Shown: positions 23,416 through 35,900 of the stretch, in pieces
How positions within the stretch are numbered: position 1 is the stretch's first letter
Layout: every line of letters begins with the position of its first letter
Origin: Amphirosellinia nigrospora
Taxonomy: Eukaryota; Ascomycota; Sordariomycetes; Xylariales; Xylariaceae
Reading direction: 5' to 3'
DNA length: 64,000 nucleotides
Assembly: GCA_004123355.1 (NCBI GenBank)
Contig: SCHM01000002.1
Coordinates: 10,513,569 to 10,577,568, forward strand
Made by a program: the position numbers and the translations under genes
The notes under the pieces: model-generated
Database searches by the model: none
The model's input: only the letters and a program-made list of their open reading frames with translations
Told to the model about the DNA's origin: nothing

Positions 23416-24295
23416 AATGACGAAGAGTAACCTGGAAGAGCGGTCTGCATGCGCAGTGAAATAGACGTGCACGATTAAGAATATATTGAGCTTTGAGCTT
23501 GTACGTCTTTTGCTATTCCATTATAGAGACACATGTAGCTGTCGTTGTGAGTTGACGCGCTTCATTAAGGTACCTCCCATAAAGCGCGTTGTCTTGTGGT
23601 ACCTACCTGTCGTGTGTCACCGATATATAACTGCGCCCCGACTATTCGCATATTTACTTGCTCAGAAAGTACCTAGTACTTACGAATGTGATACCTGCAT
23701 AACTAGGTACGTAGCCCTACCTAAGGTACCTACCTAGGTACCCACATGTAAACCAATACAATCTCATAGGCAAACGTTGTGGTTCCACATTGAGGTTATC
23801 CCACGATTGATCTACTGATTTAAGACATGGCACTTGTATGAATTTAACATTTGAAAATATAATCAGGGCTGTTGTTTATGTTTATTTATCTATATATACA
23901 TCACATAATACCTGCTTACGTAGGTACGTGTCAGGTCCCGACGTTGGTTCTGCCTGGGCAGGGCCTAGGCCCACAGTTGGTAGTACCAGGCAGGAACGTT
24001 TAGCCGATGAAGAAACACCAAAAGGTATTGCCCTTGCCTATACCTAGGCAAGAGGTACAGAGTGTTACAGAGGTATCTCCAACATCAGACCAAAACAACT
24101 GGACTGGGTACTACCCGTCTCTCGGTGTGCACAACACTAGCCCGCAATCAGTGTTTCCAACCAAACTCCAGGAATGGAGGAATGGAAGGGTGTACGCAAG
24201 AGATTGGGAAACTACACTCGCTAAAAGTGGACATTCTTTGCCTGGCTAAGTAGCTTCCGCTTTCCACTCCAACGTAACGTGCATCATCGCCTCCG

Positions 24296-24345
24296 AGTGT
24301 CTGTCTCCATCTCCGTCTCCATCTCCGTCTCCATTCCCATCCCCA
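24296..24345. repeat. Tandem CTCCGTCTCCAT-type microsatellite
   Basis: Roughly four imperfect copies of a 12-base unit TCTCCGTCTCCA followed by a diverged tail. Visible directly in the sequence. Confidence 0.8.
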
Positions 24346-24834
24346 AACCCATCTCCGTGCTCCATGGAGGTGGAGGTGCAGACCTGACCAGTGTCAGGCA
24401 TCTAAACAACAAGAGGGTCCTGTGTTACCACCTCCTCACTCTTCGCCGTCTCCTCTGCTCCTCCGTTGCTCGTCATCCTCCATATTCTACCGACCTACGG
24501 CCTATGGGAATGCATGAGGTTGTCAGCCTACAGATGAAGCCCGCGCTCTCGTGAGAAAGGCGATGCATGGGTAATGCGTGCCGACAAATCACCCCCCGTG
24601 GCCCCCTACCTGTGCCATTGTGCAACTTGAACTCGTGTGCTCCTGGACTTGAGCTTTCTCTTCAAGGTTTCATCGATCCCATGCGACCCAGGCTGCCTCT
24701 GCTGCTACCTAAGCTACCTGTGCACGCCGGTAATATACTTACTGATTGACCGACCAATATGACATGGCCATTAGCATGTACTTGCTGGAACCGCGACACA
24801 CATGGCCGTTTCCTGCCGCCCTGTCGGTGTCATT

Positions 24835-24955
24835 GTCATGCCTTGTCCTGCCCTGCCCTGCTTTGCTCTGCTCTGCTCTGCCCTGCCCCGCCGCCCTGGC
24901 GGTTTGACCTGATCTAGCCTATCCTATCCTATCCTGACCTGACCCGAGGACCCGA
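24835..24955. repeat. Pentameric tandem repeats (CTGCC, CTCTG, CCTAT, CTGAC)
   Basis: A run of related 5-base units that changes phase and sequence in steps: CTGCC and CTTTG/CTCTG copies, then CTATC copies, then CTGAC/CCGAC copies. Typical of slippage-prone intergenic DNA. Confidence 0.8.
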
Positions 24956-26155
24956 CCAGACCCGTGTGAGCTGCTCAGAGACATCATTGGAATTCGGCGG
25001 AAATTCGTTGTGCTCTACTTGCTCTACTTGCTCTGCCACTGCCACACAAGCTTACATTACAAGTAGTTCCAGCATGCGTTGGGGCGGCATGGCATGGCAT
25101 GGCTGGTTAGCTAGCTGGCTGGCTGAGAAACGGCGCTTACGGAGCGCTGGGCCTCTCCCTTACTTACTTTGCCAGGCCCCTGCAAAGTGTGTGCAACATA
25201 GACTGTAATATTATCCCACCTCTCGTCGGGTTGCCTGACTGGAGTTCCTGCGTAACCACTCTCGCGGAAGTGTAAGGAACTGTGGTACCTTCACACGCCG
25301 TACGTGGTCTTTACCGACTCCACCCTGTAAGCATCTCTTCTCACGGCATATTTTAGCTGAGTGCCATTATATTTGGCCGTCTTATTATCACTTGCAGTCA
25401 TGGTTGAACAACGTTGGGACGGTTCAAGAATGGAAACGCCTAAATAGAGTCATTCGAGTTCCAAGCCGTCTTATATCCCAAACTTTCCCATTTACTAATG
25501 ACGTGATTCCTAGATTGTTGAGCCCTATTATCGTCATTGGGTGCGGTACCTGGATTACCTGTTACAGTCATCAGCAAGTTGAACCAACTCTTCTGCCGAG
25601 ACTCAAGACCAGGGTTGTCCGGGCGCCATCGTGTTAATTGGCTTGTTCTTCTGATCGTCAAGAGTTGCCGCACAGCGCTCCCTTCCCCGCGCGTTGTGCG
25701 CTCCCTTCTGGAAACCCAGCTCTAAATTAGGATTGGCTTTCGTCCGCTAAGCGCGACGACCCTATAACACCAGACCTTGCTGCCAATCACTCTATCCATC
25801 ATACACCGCCCGCCACTCATTCATCCACCTTTCCCAAATCACTCCACAAGATCTATTCCCGAACAGGTGATATCCTAGTTCTCCGACTAGGCCGTGCGTC
25901 TATCTCCCGCGAAGTCCTTCCGCGTATATCAAACTATTCAACTGCCTCAAGTCACCCTCAAAGCCTGTATCATGAATATGTTAATCTGACAATGCTTACA
26001 TCGTAGCTTTTGCCCAACGGCGTCTCTTGTGAGTTTCCCAGCATGAGCTGACCAAGGCTCGCCCAACTTCTTGTTTCTTGAGCTGACCTTATCTTGGCAG
26101 AAGGCTTGTTTCAAGGAGGCAGGGGGGCTCTTGAAACAATTCTTGCCCTCTAGAA

Positions 26156-27828
26156 ATGATTTCAGGTCAATCTGCCCTGACGCCCGGAAATCGTGGAGGT
26201 CCTCGTCAACCCCAGGTGACAGTAATTCGAGACTATCAGGCCTGTATTCCACTCACTAGAATCCTCGGGGAAGGTGACGTTGTGCTGCTTCTGACGCCAG
26301 TCGTCACCCCTTGCGAGCAGAATGGCAATGATCCTTTCGAGCCCTTTGGTCGAGCGCTGGCCACTCGACATCCGTGGATTCGGCATGTCCCATACACTGC
26401 TCGGAATGGGATTACAAGCACCCATGTTGGTTTCATAAAGCGGGCAAAAGCGGTTATCTTCATTATTTCGGGTCTACCTTACGCCGGGCAAGCATCGCAG
26501 GTCGATATTGCCGGAGTTTCTCGGACATTTGGAGATGAAAACCACACGTTATCGTTGCGTGTGAAAACATTCATGACTTCGGTGTGGAAATGGACTTTCC
26601 GACGATCGTTCAGTTATCTGGATATTCATCGACGGATCTGAGAGCGGCAGCGGCGGTTCTCTTTGGCGAATCTACAGGGACCGGTACGAGCGGTGTGAAA
26701 GTTCAAGAGCTGATTATGGCTCCGAAGCATTGGCCGCCGGAGGAATGGGACGGACTCGACGTCAAGCCAGTGTACGATCTCTGGAATCACTGTTTACCCG
26801 ACCAATTTCACCTTGAGAAATTTCCCTTACAGAACTTGCTCCAGCGGGATGGTTATGCTATGCATTTTGTCGTCAGACTTCCGGAAACGCGTGAGATAAT
26901 AGGTTTTTGTGCAACCTACACTACATTTGTTGATAAGGCCGGAGAGCGGTTGATCGGGTCTCTTGCTATGATTATAGTGAAGTCTCCATATCGGAGGCGA
27001 GGTGTTGGAAGAAGTCTTTACGACCATGCGTTGGGGAGGTTAAAGAGGATTCGTGGTGTAGATCGGCTTAAGCTAGGCTCGACATACCCACGCCTATTAA
27101 GCGGCATACCTGCAGGCTTTTCATCGGAAGAATGGTTTCAGAGGCGCGGATGGCATATGGATAGGCTTCGCCCCGGCCGCGGGCAATACATTTGCGACTG
27201 GTTGCTGAAAATCGAAGACTGGCCGGATGGAGGATTTTCAACTGTTCCTCCCGGGCTCGCGTTTCGCCAGGCTACTTTTGATGATTTTCAATCTGTATTG
27301 GATTTTATTGAGAGGGAGACTACTCGTAAAGACTATACGGGTTGGTACGATCAGTACATGAACCTCGCTCATGATGGGCGATTAAACGACATTATTCTGG
27401 GGTTAGATCGATCACGAATCGTCGGGGCCGCGTTAGTCTACACGCCGCATGATGGTAGCCCCTTAGCATTGGACATTCCCTGGGCACGGACGATTGGGCA
27501 TGACGTGGGAGGCGTGACGTGTATTTGTATTGCGGGTTTGTAACATGCTCTGAAATTAACTACGAATGAAGGGCTAACTCTCACGGTAGACGATAACGGT
27601 GCGATGACGAGCAGTAAGGATACCATTATGATTAGGCTCCTCGATGCCTGTATCAATGTGCTACGGGACCAAGGGATGCAACACGTGTATCTTGACGCCA
27701 TTAAGGGTGGCGATGAAGGATTTCAATCAATGGGTGAGTATTCTTAAATGTATGTAAAATCTCAACTACTAACGACAAAAGGCTTCCAAAAATGGGCTAG
27801 GTATAGTGAGCTCTGGCAGCAAATATGA
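26156..27828 (+). CDS. GNAT acetyltransferase with a GH3 C-terminal domain; GH3 catalytic part missing
   Basis: In filamentous fungi a GH3 beta-N-acetylglucosaminidase-like domain is often fused to a C-terminal GNAT domain. Here only the second GH3 subdomain remains: VIRDYQACIPLTRILGEGDV, RHVPYTARNGITSTHVGFIK and AVIFIISGLPYAGQASQVDI. The GNAT part follows from about 26560: DFPTIVQLSGYSSTDLRAAA, then the acetyl-CoA loop PYRRRGVGRSLYDHALG, then DVGGVTCICIA. Introns at 27536-27589 and 27734-27781 lead to IKGGDEGFQSMGFQKWARYS and a stop at 27828. Near 26539 one lost A in GAAAACC shifts the frame; its repair gives HVIVACENIHDFGVEMDFP. The family is about 900 aa; the upstream 450-500 aa catalytic domain is absent. 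The start at 26156 is nominal. Probably a truncated gene. Confidence 0.72.
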
Positions 27829-30800
27829 CCTATGTGCGGTCCGGTCAATGTCTGATAAATGATTCATCAAAATTGAGATCTGTGGACAAGTTCAGACCTA
27901 TCTTAGCAGTCAAATTGACGTACTACAGATGGCCAATTAGGTCAAGATGATCGGCTGATTCCCCTCTGAGATACCGCATAGTTCTTCCAAGATATTTGGA
28001 ACAAACGCCCTGATTACGATATCAGCTCAACAAAGCAGTCCCCCCTCCTATTCTAGTCAATCGCCGTTGCAGCAGACAACTTTCAGTATGAGAGCTGTTC
28101 GTATTACGAACAATCGAGGTCTTCGGCTCAGCTTAATCTCATGCGTTCTTGAAAAGAAAAGGGGGGGGGGTTCGAATATAGGTGTTGCGAAAATGGAACA
28201 TATAAATATCCCATCACCGCATATGCCTTGCATTCCGGTCGATCTCCGACAGAGAGCGATAGATAGCTCTCGGGAAGTTACTGTGCCTCCGATGCTTTGA
28301 GTTGAGGTATATGCTTCTCTTGGAGTAGGTGCAGACCATACACAGATCATTGTACATATCTATGTTGGCTGGAGTGTAACGCCACCGAGCCATAAATACC
28401 AGATCGCTAAACATATTACCGCAGAGTCTACCGGCCTACATTACACGCCCATGTCACTCCACATCTTGGCAATTTGCTGGCACTATTAGGCTTTAGACTT
28501 GGGCGGGGGTTCGTGGGGGCGAAATCCTACGAGAATATATCCAGGAATTTCTGCTCATCAAAGCCAATAGGAATGAAACCGCTTCACCGACTCTAGTCTT
28601 ACGTCGCGTCGGTTGTTTATCTTTTGGGTGGGAAGATGGTCATAAGGGTCGGATGCTTTGGATGAAACTGGGGAATACACGACTACTTACACGAAGCTGT
28701 CGGTGATTTTCCAAGCTGACGCCTACCAGCTTCTCGAATAGTTCCGTTGCCCCAAAGCCGCTTTCGTTGTCGAATGAAACCTGTTACTGTCCTCTATAAT
28801 AGGTTACATGGGTCTCTGTAACCCCCTTGCTATTCGATTTCAGCAGAGCTCACTGCATGTCAGCATCAGAATACTACAGCGAATCAACTTTCACATTCGG
28901 AGTTACAGCAGTTTCCGTCCTTTCTTTGTCTTACCCTGCCGAGGGCAATACATATATGACGGGCATAGATTGGCCAATCTAGGTTGCATGTTTTGACTAC
29001 GTCGTAAAGCGTATTCATAGAAACTAATTTCACAGCTTTTGGATTGGGCTGGCATCCCTGGAGGCTGGAAAGGGCTGTGGTACGGCTACGACAATGTGTC
29101 ACGCGCCAATGTTGGAATGGTTAGGGTGGCACAACTACAACCAGCGTTGCATGCATCAAGGCAGCCTACTGGAGTTCTAATGCGCAATCCTAACCCCCAA
29201 CCCGCATATGCACCCACGAGCTGTCCGCAGTCAACCGTCAGCACTGGGCATATCGCTCTATTCCGCTCCCATATTCGTACGGTCCGTCTCATGTCCAATA
29301 TCAAGTGATTCTCATTTTTCATTATAGCCAGTCATTTGCCTCATCAGATGCAAGCCCAAACTTACCTCGCAGGATGCTCATCCCGCGGCACAGGTGCTTG
29401 TGGTGATTCACGTCCTGGACCAAGCTCCATGTCTGATACACTTCTTCCAAATAAGTAGCATATAGGTGTGGAAGCGGCTAGACCCATACTCACTAACCTT
29501 ACTCTTGTAGCTAAAGACTGGCTCAAGTTACCGATTCTGAAACCCCAAACGACAGTTTTGGTGCATCTTGAACTTATGCATGGCATTGCAGTTTTTTTTT
29601 TCAAGGATACCGGAGCCCTCTTCGAGTATTAGTCATCGCTATCCGTTCAATACCGGGACCCAGTGACTGCGCCTTTCATGATACAGCCCTGGTACAATGG
29701 TTTGTCAGCGCATGTGAAATTCTAACCTGAGTCTGTCGATGCTTGTGTGTCCGAAACGTGTTCCTAAACGTAGGGCTGGAATTATCTCGGGTAGAGAGTA
29801 TACTTTGGTTACTGCTGTCTTGAGTACAGTATAGTCTGATGTTCATTTATCGAAAACTATGTTAGACGAGTTGGGTGTGACCGACAACTGTTTCAACCGT
29901 GCGATGAGACCGCGCCATCTATCTAGTATACAATCTTACTCTATCCATTCAGCGGCCCAAGCCGCGTTTTCTATTTATTCACAAGTGGCCACAAGGTACT
30001 ATACTATGTCGAGTCACCAAACTGCCCATTACACCAATGCTCCGAGTGGCTGCGGTGTGACACCCATACCTCCGGTTGTGGGATCGAGCTCGAACTCATC
30101 GACTCTTGTGCCACCTCAGTGTTCTATAATCGTATCATTCGTACTATGTGCCGGGGCCAGAACCAAGAATCGGAAGAAACGGTGAGAGGTGGCGATGAAT
30201 GACCACAGACGACGATAAGTCGACCAAGTTGTGCCACATGGGTAAATATCCCTTGCACACACTTCATGGTCTTGTGTTAACTCTGTGACTTATGTATCTG
30301 TAAACCACGTTACGCTCTCTCGCTTGTCTCAACTGTATTCATTCTGTATGTGTGTTTGTGCATAGTAGATTCCGCCGAATATTTCACCCCGTTTTCATGG
30401 CCCCCATACCTTTTTCCTTCGGCCCTTCAGCGGTAAATGCCTTTCGAAATCCGACACGAGTATAATCACAAACCCTCTCCTTCCCATCCGGCAAGGACCG
30501 CCGAGCGACGGCTATAAGCACAGTGCCCTGGTCAGAACCGCTATCGGGGCTCCGCAACTCCGTATTAGTCTGTCTGTCTGCCTTACCGATCTTGATCGGA
30601 AGTTTGCCGTGAGACAAGCAAGGAAGGACGAGGAAAGGAAAAAAAGATTACAGGGCATATACCGCTACTTCGGCTCTGTCTGCCTTTTCTCTTTCTACTT
30701 AGTAACCTAGGTAGCTAGAAAGAGAGGTACCTACATGCCTGAAGTAACGAGAACCTGTTGACCTACCCAACCTTGCATAAGCGCAACCTTCGGTTCTTGA

Positions 30801-32952
30801 CACGGCGTCCAAACCCACTTCCCCGTGAAACAATGGTGAAGTGTACACTAATGTGTGCGTGTGTTTGTACGTATGGGCGCGCTCGCTCGCCCACTCACTC
30901 ACTTCTGTCACTCGCTATGTATGTGTGAGCAAAGTACACTACTGTACCTACATAGACGAAAGCACGGCCGAAGCGGGAGGTACAGCGCCGGAGCGTGATC
31001 GCCGACGGACAGATTACAAAGATGACAAAGATTACACGCTTTTTTTTTTTTTTCTCTCTTTCCCTTACCCCGCCCCCCCATCTTGAGTTGGGACTAAAAA
31101 AATGATCCGAAACGTTTTGGTATATCCGTTTCCCTTTACCAAACTAAACCACCTATGCGTATGACCCAACGTGACCTTTTTTTTTTTTTTGCTTCCTTTT
31201 CTGTCTATTTGTTTCTCTACTCTCTTAACGAATACTGCCTTTTTCCCCCCTCCCTGCCGCATTCCCGCAGATCGACCCGGAAGATCGACGCCCTTGTGTG
31301 CTGACATACATGGGGGGGAAAGAGAACACACCCAACCTACCTACCTACCTACTTAGTTACCTCCCTACGTATGTAGGTAGCGTAACGTGCTCCCGTATCT
31401 GTGTCGTGTGTCGTATTCGGTTTCCAAACTTTTGTGTTTTTTTCTCTCTCTCCGCGCTATAGCCTCTCTCTTTTTTTTATTTTCAAAAAATACGCCTCTT
31501 ATCTAATGAAGAAAGAAGTGAATCCGAGTTTTTCTTGGCAGGCAATCCTTCCCTATAATCAGGTTTCCCAGAGCCTCAAATTAACCTGCCCGAATATACA
31601 AAAATAGATATTTCGTCATGTCAAGGGTTACACACAAAGGAAAAAGAAGAAAAAAAAAAAGAAGAGGCTTATAATTCCCGCTTCCTCGGCATTTCCCATG
31701 ACGCTATTCCCCACACATTACTTGTAGGTATAGGTAAAGTAAGTATGTAAGTAAGCAGGTAGGTAGATATTCTGCCTTACGGTTCACCTTGCACCAAGCC
31801 TTGCTCTCTTGCTTGTTCGCATGCTCGCATGTATGCATCAGATGAATGCCTCGGCAACTCCCACCATCTCATCTCCAAATCTGCAATCTGCAATCTGCAT
31901 CTGCAATCTGCAGAAGTTCAGTGGCATCAACCAACGCATCTCGTCTCGTCTCGTCTCATCTCACCTTTTTTACCAGATACCGACATAGCCGAGAGGACCA
32001 CATGGATGGGTAGGGGAGAGGAGCCGAGTCTTCCAGCAAAGAAAGAACCATGAGACACCCAAGTTGCTGCTGCCTGATACATAGGTCGTGAGTTGGCGCC
32101 CCCTCCGACTCCGTTTCCCGCTTTCGGCCAACAACATGCTCTCCCCCCTCCCGTGCTATGTGTGCTGTTGTGAAACCTTGAGTTGGGGTCGCCGATACAG
32201 GCAAGTCGAGATGTGAACGTACTACTGTCTCATCTAGACCTAGAAATGAAACAAAGGGGTTCGTCTCAAGACATATCAATAGCATAACACAGAGAAATGG
32301 CAAAAGGGGTTTTGGAAGATGATAGATACCCGGACAGGAAACGTAGTTGCCTTTTATTTCATCTTGTCTTCTAGTATACACGGAAGTTCTATCATTAACT
32401 TTTCCGTAATAAATGAAGAAAAAGGCGCCGGATACCACACTCAAGCCGGCTCAATTTTGCGATAATCAACATCTAACAATAGTTTCCGGTGTAGAGAGGC
32501 GAGTATCACCAACAATCACCAGCTAGAAATATAGCCTGTACATGCCTCATCGCCACCCTCGTATTCCCCTCAACCCGCCAATTTTGAGTCTTTACTTATG
32601 TCCGCTGTCTACGTGAGCGTTAAGCGTCGATGGAATATGAACGAACGGAAATGAGAAACCCGCCCGAAATCAGAACGCCAACTTTTTTGGACCACGCGGA
32701 AAGAGAGGGAATATCAAACTACCAGCCGCAACCATTACCCAGGGCAAGAGAAAATTCAGAAACTCCAGTGGTATCCCTATCCAAACGCCATTCCATAACC
32801 CGTTACCTGGCCCGGATTTTTGTCACCCTTTCCTTTTATTACTCGACACCAAGTCCCGAACGTTTCATGCACACGTCGCCTGCGTGGCGCCTGCATGTTG
32901 AACGTGCGAAGCACTCGTGCTTGGTCAATGCCATGATTCAGGCTAGGTAAGC
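27829..32952. other. Long spacer with poly-T and CT-rich tracts, 5.1 kb
   Basis: No recognised protein. Features seen: T-rich tracts at about 31040-31055 and 31178-31192, A/G-rich runs near 31640-31665, ACCTACCTACCTAC at about 31336-31350, a tandem CAATCTG/CATCTG array at 31880-31915, and CTCGT repeats near 31941-31960. The CT-rich block 30850-32000 looks like a promoter or 5' UTR, yet no gene follows it on the plus strand. A plus-strand frame at 29859-30185 and a minus-strand frame at 31956-32444 are unsupported. Confidence 0.45.
31862..31961. repeat. Short tandem arrays (TCTGCAA/CATCTG and CTCGT)
   Basis: Imperfect copies of TCTGCAA at about 31880-31915 followed after a short gap by CTCGTCTCGTCTCGTCTCAT near 31941. 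Seen directly. Confidence 0.75.
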
Positions 32953-35900
32953 TCATGCCCACCTTGAAAAGTCGAGACTTTCGACTAGTGAGTCTGCCGC
33001 TGTAGGCGGCCCGACTTCTGTGTTGTCGGTAGTCGCACTCGAAAGCATTGATGAGCGGTGGGAGTTTTGCTCACTCGAATTGGTGAAGAATGTGACTACT
33101 GAAGACCGTCTAAGACCTATGCTGTCGCGGACTGTGCTCCCTTGCCTGGAGTCAGCCTGTAATCCAATACCCGAGACTACTGCATTGCCATGACTCTGGG
33201 CGGTGCCAGGGGCGAAGGCGTTGGTGGTCCATGTGTTGTTTTCGGTCCATATTTCTCACGCAACCGATTGATGTCCCTAAGCCGATTACCCCATGAAGAA
33301 ATATGTTCTCCGCCTTCGCGGTTGGCCCAAACATGGGAGAAAAAGGATGCATTCAATGCGAGAAGCCTGATGAAGTCTGGTAATGCCTTCAAGCTGACAA
33401 TTTTGGTCTCTGCGGCTGGCGATATCTCGGGAAAACCAGGCTTACTCATGACCTGAACTTTATAGAAGGAGTCCTCTAAGTCCTTCGGCGTCCTCTGCCT
33501 AGTAGCGACAAACGAAGCACGAGACTCCGGAGTGATCACGATATTGACGTAGTTAAACTCCGATGGAAATGTATCAAACTTAAAGGGAAGACCGGAGTCG
33601 TTGAAAATAACGTTGACGAAGTCGTTACCGATATGCCGCTTCTTTTGAGTACAGCGTGGGTCGCGCTCTAGATCAGTAGGCATCTGAGTTGTGACATGAA
33701 ATACAACTTCCGTGACACGGTCTCTCCAGCAGAACGTATACTCGCCATCCGTATCGTACTGCCTATCAAGACCTTGCAGATTAAAAGCCGCACCTTTTAT
33801 TTTCGTCAGCACCCCAAGGCCATTCAAGAATTCAACGTAATCGCCGCTGCCAGAGACGTTGGCTAGAATTTCAGCCTCGTCCACTTGATTTTCTCCGATA
33901 TAGACAACACCAACTTTGTGGCCATCCAAAGTAGAGTTGCGATCGAAGACCCTGATGGCCATGTCGACAGTTTCGTTGTTAGGTAGTGGGATTGGCTTGC
34001 TCATTTCATTGTATTGAGGCATCGAGGACAGTAACTGTACTAGTAGGTGGTTTGGTAGCACGAAGTTTGTGTCTCTAGTATTATCGTCATTTCTCATGGG
34101 TTGTTGATGTGCGGGGGGCGGGCGGAACGATTCGCAAATGGTGAATGACGAGGTACCTGAAGGTTGTCTTTTCGTGATCTGAGCCCAACCTGAAGTTACG
34201 GCCTGCTCCACAGTCACGATACTATTGCCAATCAACCATCTCTTCTTGAGAATCTCACCAAATCGGTCCGGGGTAAACAAAGGATCGGCAGCGGACTCAT
34301 CAACGTCAGCGTAAGTTACTCGCTGTATGAAATCGATTGACGTTTGGGCTTGTTCATCGAGAACTTGCGAGCCATCGACATCTGTAAAAAGATTCTTTGC
34401 AATCCAAGAAACGTGGCTTGCACGGTCTTCAAGCTTCAATGCTAGAAACCAAAATATGATGACATGATACGCTAATGTATAGACATATTGGGGGAGGTCC
34501 TCAGATGCATTGGGACGGGGAGAATTATCGACCGGGAGCGACGGTTTTCTGAACTGGGCCACGTCGCCAATGGAACTTGGCCGATAGCTTTGTTTCTTAC
34601 CCCTGACGAATTGGAGATAGCGAACACAAATGCCGAAAACGATTTGGTACTCCTCTTTGCGAAAGTTCTTATATAAGAATGGCAACCGACTAAGGCAGGC
34701 CAAGAACTCAAGAATATGCATTGCCACATAAGGTTGTGTGATAATTGTGGCCATGCGTTGTAATATAGGGATCAGAGCCTTGCCTGTAGAGGAGGGAAGC
34801 TCATGGCAACAGATTGTGAGCGCATGGATGCAGTATTTAGCGCTACGCTCCCATGTTGTTATAGCCTGGACAAAGGTCCAAACGATTTCATCTTCTTCTG
34901 ATTTTTGAAAGTGGCGATGGTAACTCAGTATCATTGTAAGAGTGTGGAGGAGACAGACTGCAATATCAGCTTTACGTAGCCCAGAAGCGCTGGGGGTTCC
35001 TGCAAGGTTCCCTGTCTGATTTGCTCACAAACAAGCCTCCGTAGCTCTTGTAACTGGGGTACGGCACTGTTGAAAACAGCATGGTTGGTTAATTGCGAAG
35101 GAAGATGGACGAGAATATAACTATAAATTTCCCAATCACAGCCAGTCTTCATCAGGTGTAAGATTGCCTCGAGCCATAGCCCTACGGGCAGTAGGGTCTC
35201 CTCCCCTTCCGATGTGCTAGTGTCGGAAATACGAGAGTAAAGCACGAGACTGGCGGTTGCAGATGGAGGTTCCGGCAATGCCTCCAGATCAGATGCAATC
35301 CACAGCAATTGGTTTGGGGCGTTTCCTGTTTTCGTTGCAGCGGCAGCTCGATATGAAGCAGTCCGTTCTGGCAACTGCGCCTGAGGAAACGATAGGCCCC
35401 GGGCAGACAGAGACGACGCACCTCCGGTCTCGGCTCTCAGTCTTGTTTGTTGTGACGCCTCTTCGGCCGATTTGCGCGCCATAGCGGCTTCGGTCCGGCA
35501 TAGTGTTGTAGCCAGACTGTTGGTATCCGTATGCGTGGTAATGAAGATTCGATTCGCCCAATCAGCCCTCACGCGAAATAGCAGCTTCATTGCAGTGAGG
35601 CGAGCATCTGTCTCATTGCTTAGCCTTGCTATTGAAACGAGAGTATTGAAGAGACGAATAGCTTTAGCAACATCCACGTTCATGACGCGAAGAAAAGTTT
35701 GAACGAAGCCCTTCGTAACGACATTTGCCGGAGTTTGGCCAGCCGGAAGCTTTGATGCCGAGTTGGACGCACTGGCGGGGTTTTGTGAGGGCGAAAGGAC
35801 GCCGGAACGTGATCGGTTAGTACCGCCGACGATACCGCCTAAGGTATCCGTGATATAACAGAACATAGGGAAGCTCATTGTAGTCGCAACGGACGCAGCG

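Larger units (their letters stand above)
23416..26155. other. Long repeat-rich intergenic region, 2.7 kb
   Basis: Upstream of both the CENP-I gene and the GH3-GNAT remnant. It contains TAGGTACCTA-type palindromic motifs (about 23700-23745), a CTCCGTCTCCAT-type tandem array (24296-24345), a pentamer array of CTGCC/CTCTG/CCTAT units (about 24835-24955), and GGCAT and GGCTG tandem runs near 25085-25125. No conserved coding sequence was recognised. The missing GH3 catalytic domain was looked for here and not found. Confidence 0.5.

Noticed and set aside
29859-30185. 108-codon plus-strand frame in the 27.8-32.9 kb spacer
   Set aside because: No domain, no flanking splice structure and no conserved block; composition is like random spacer sequence.
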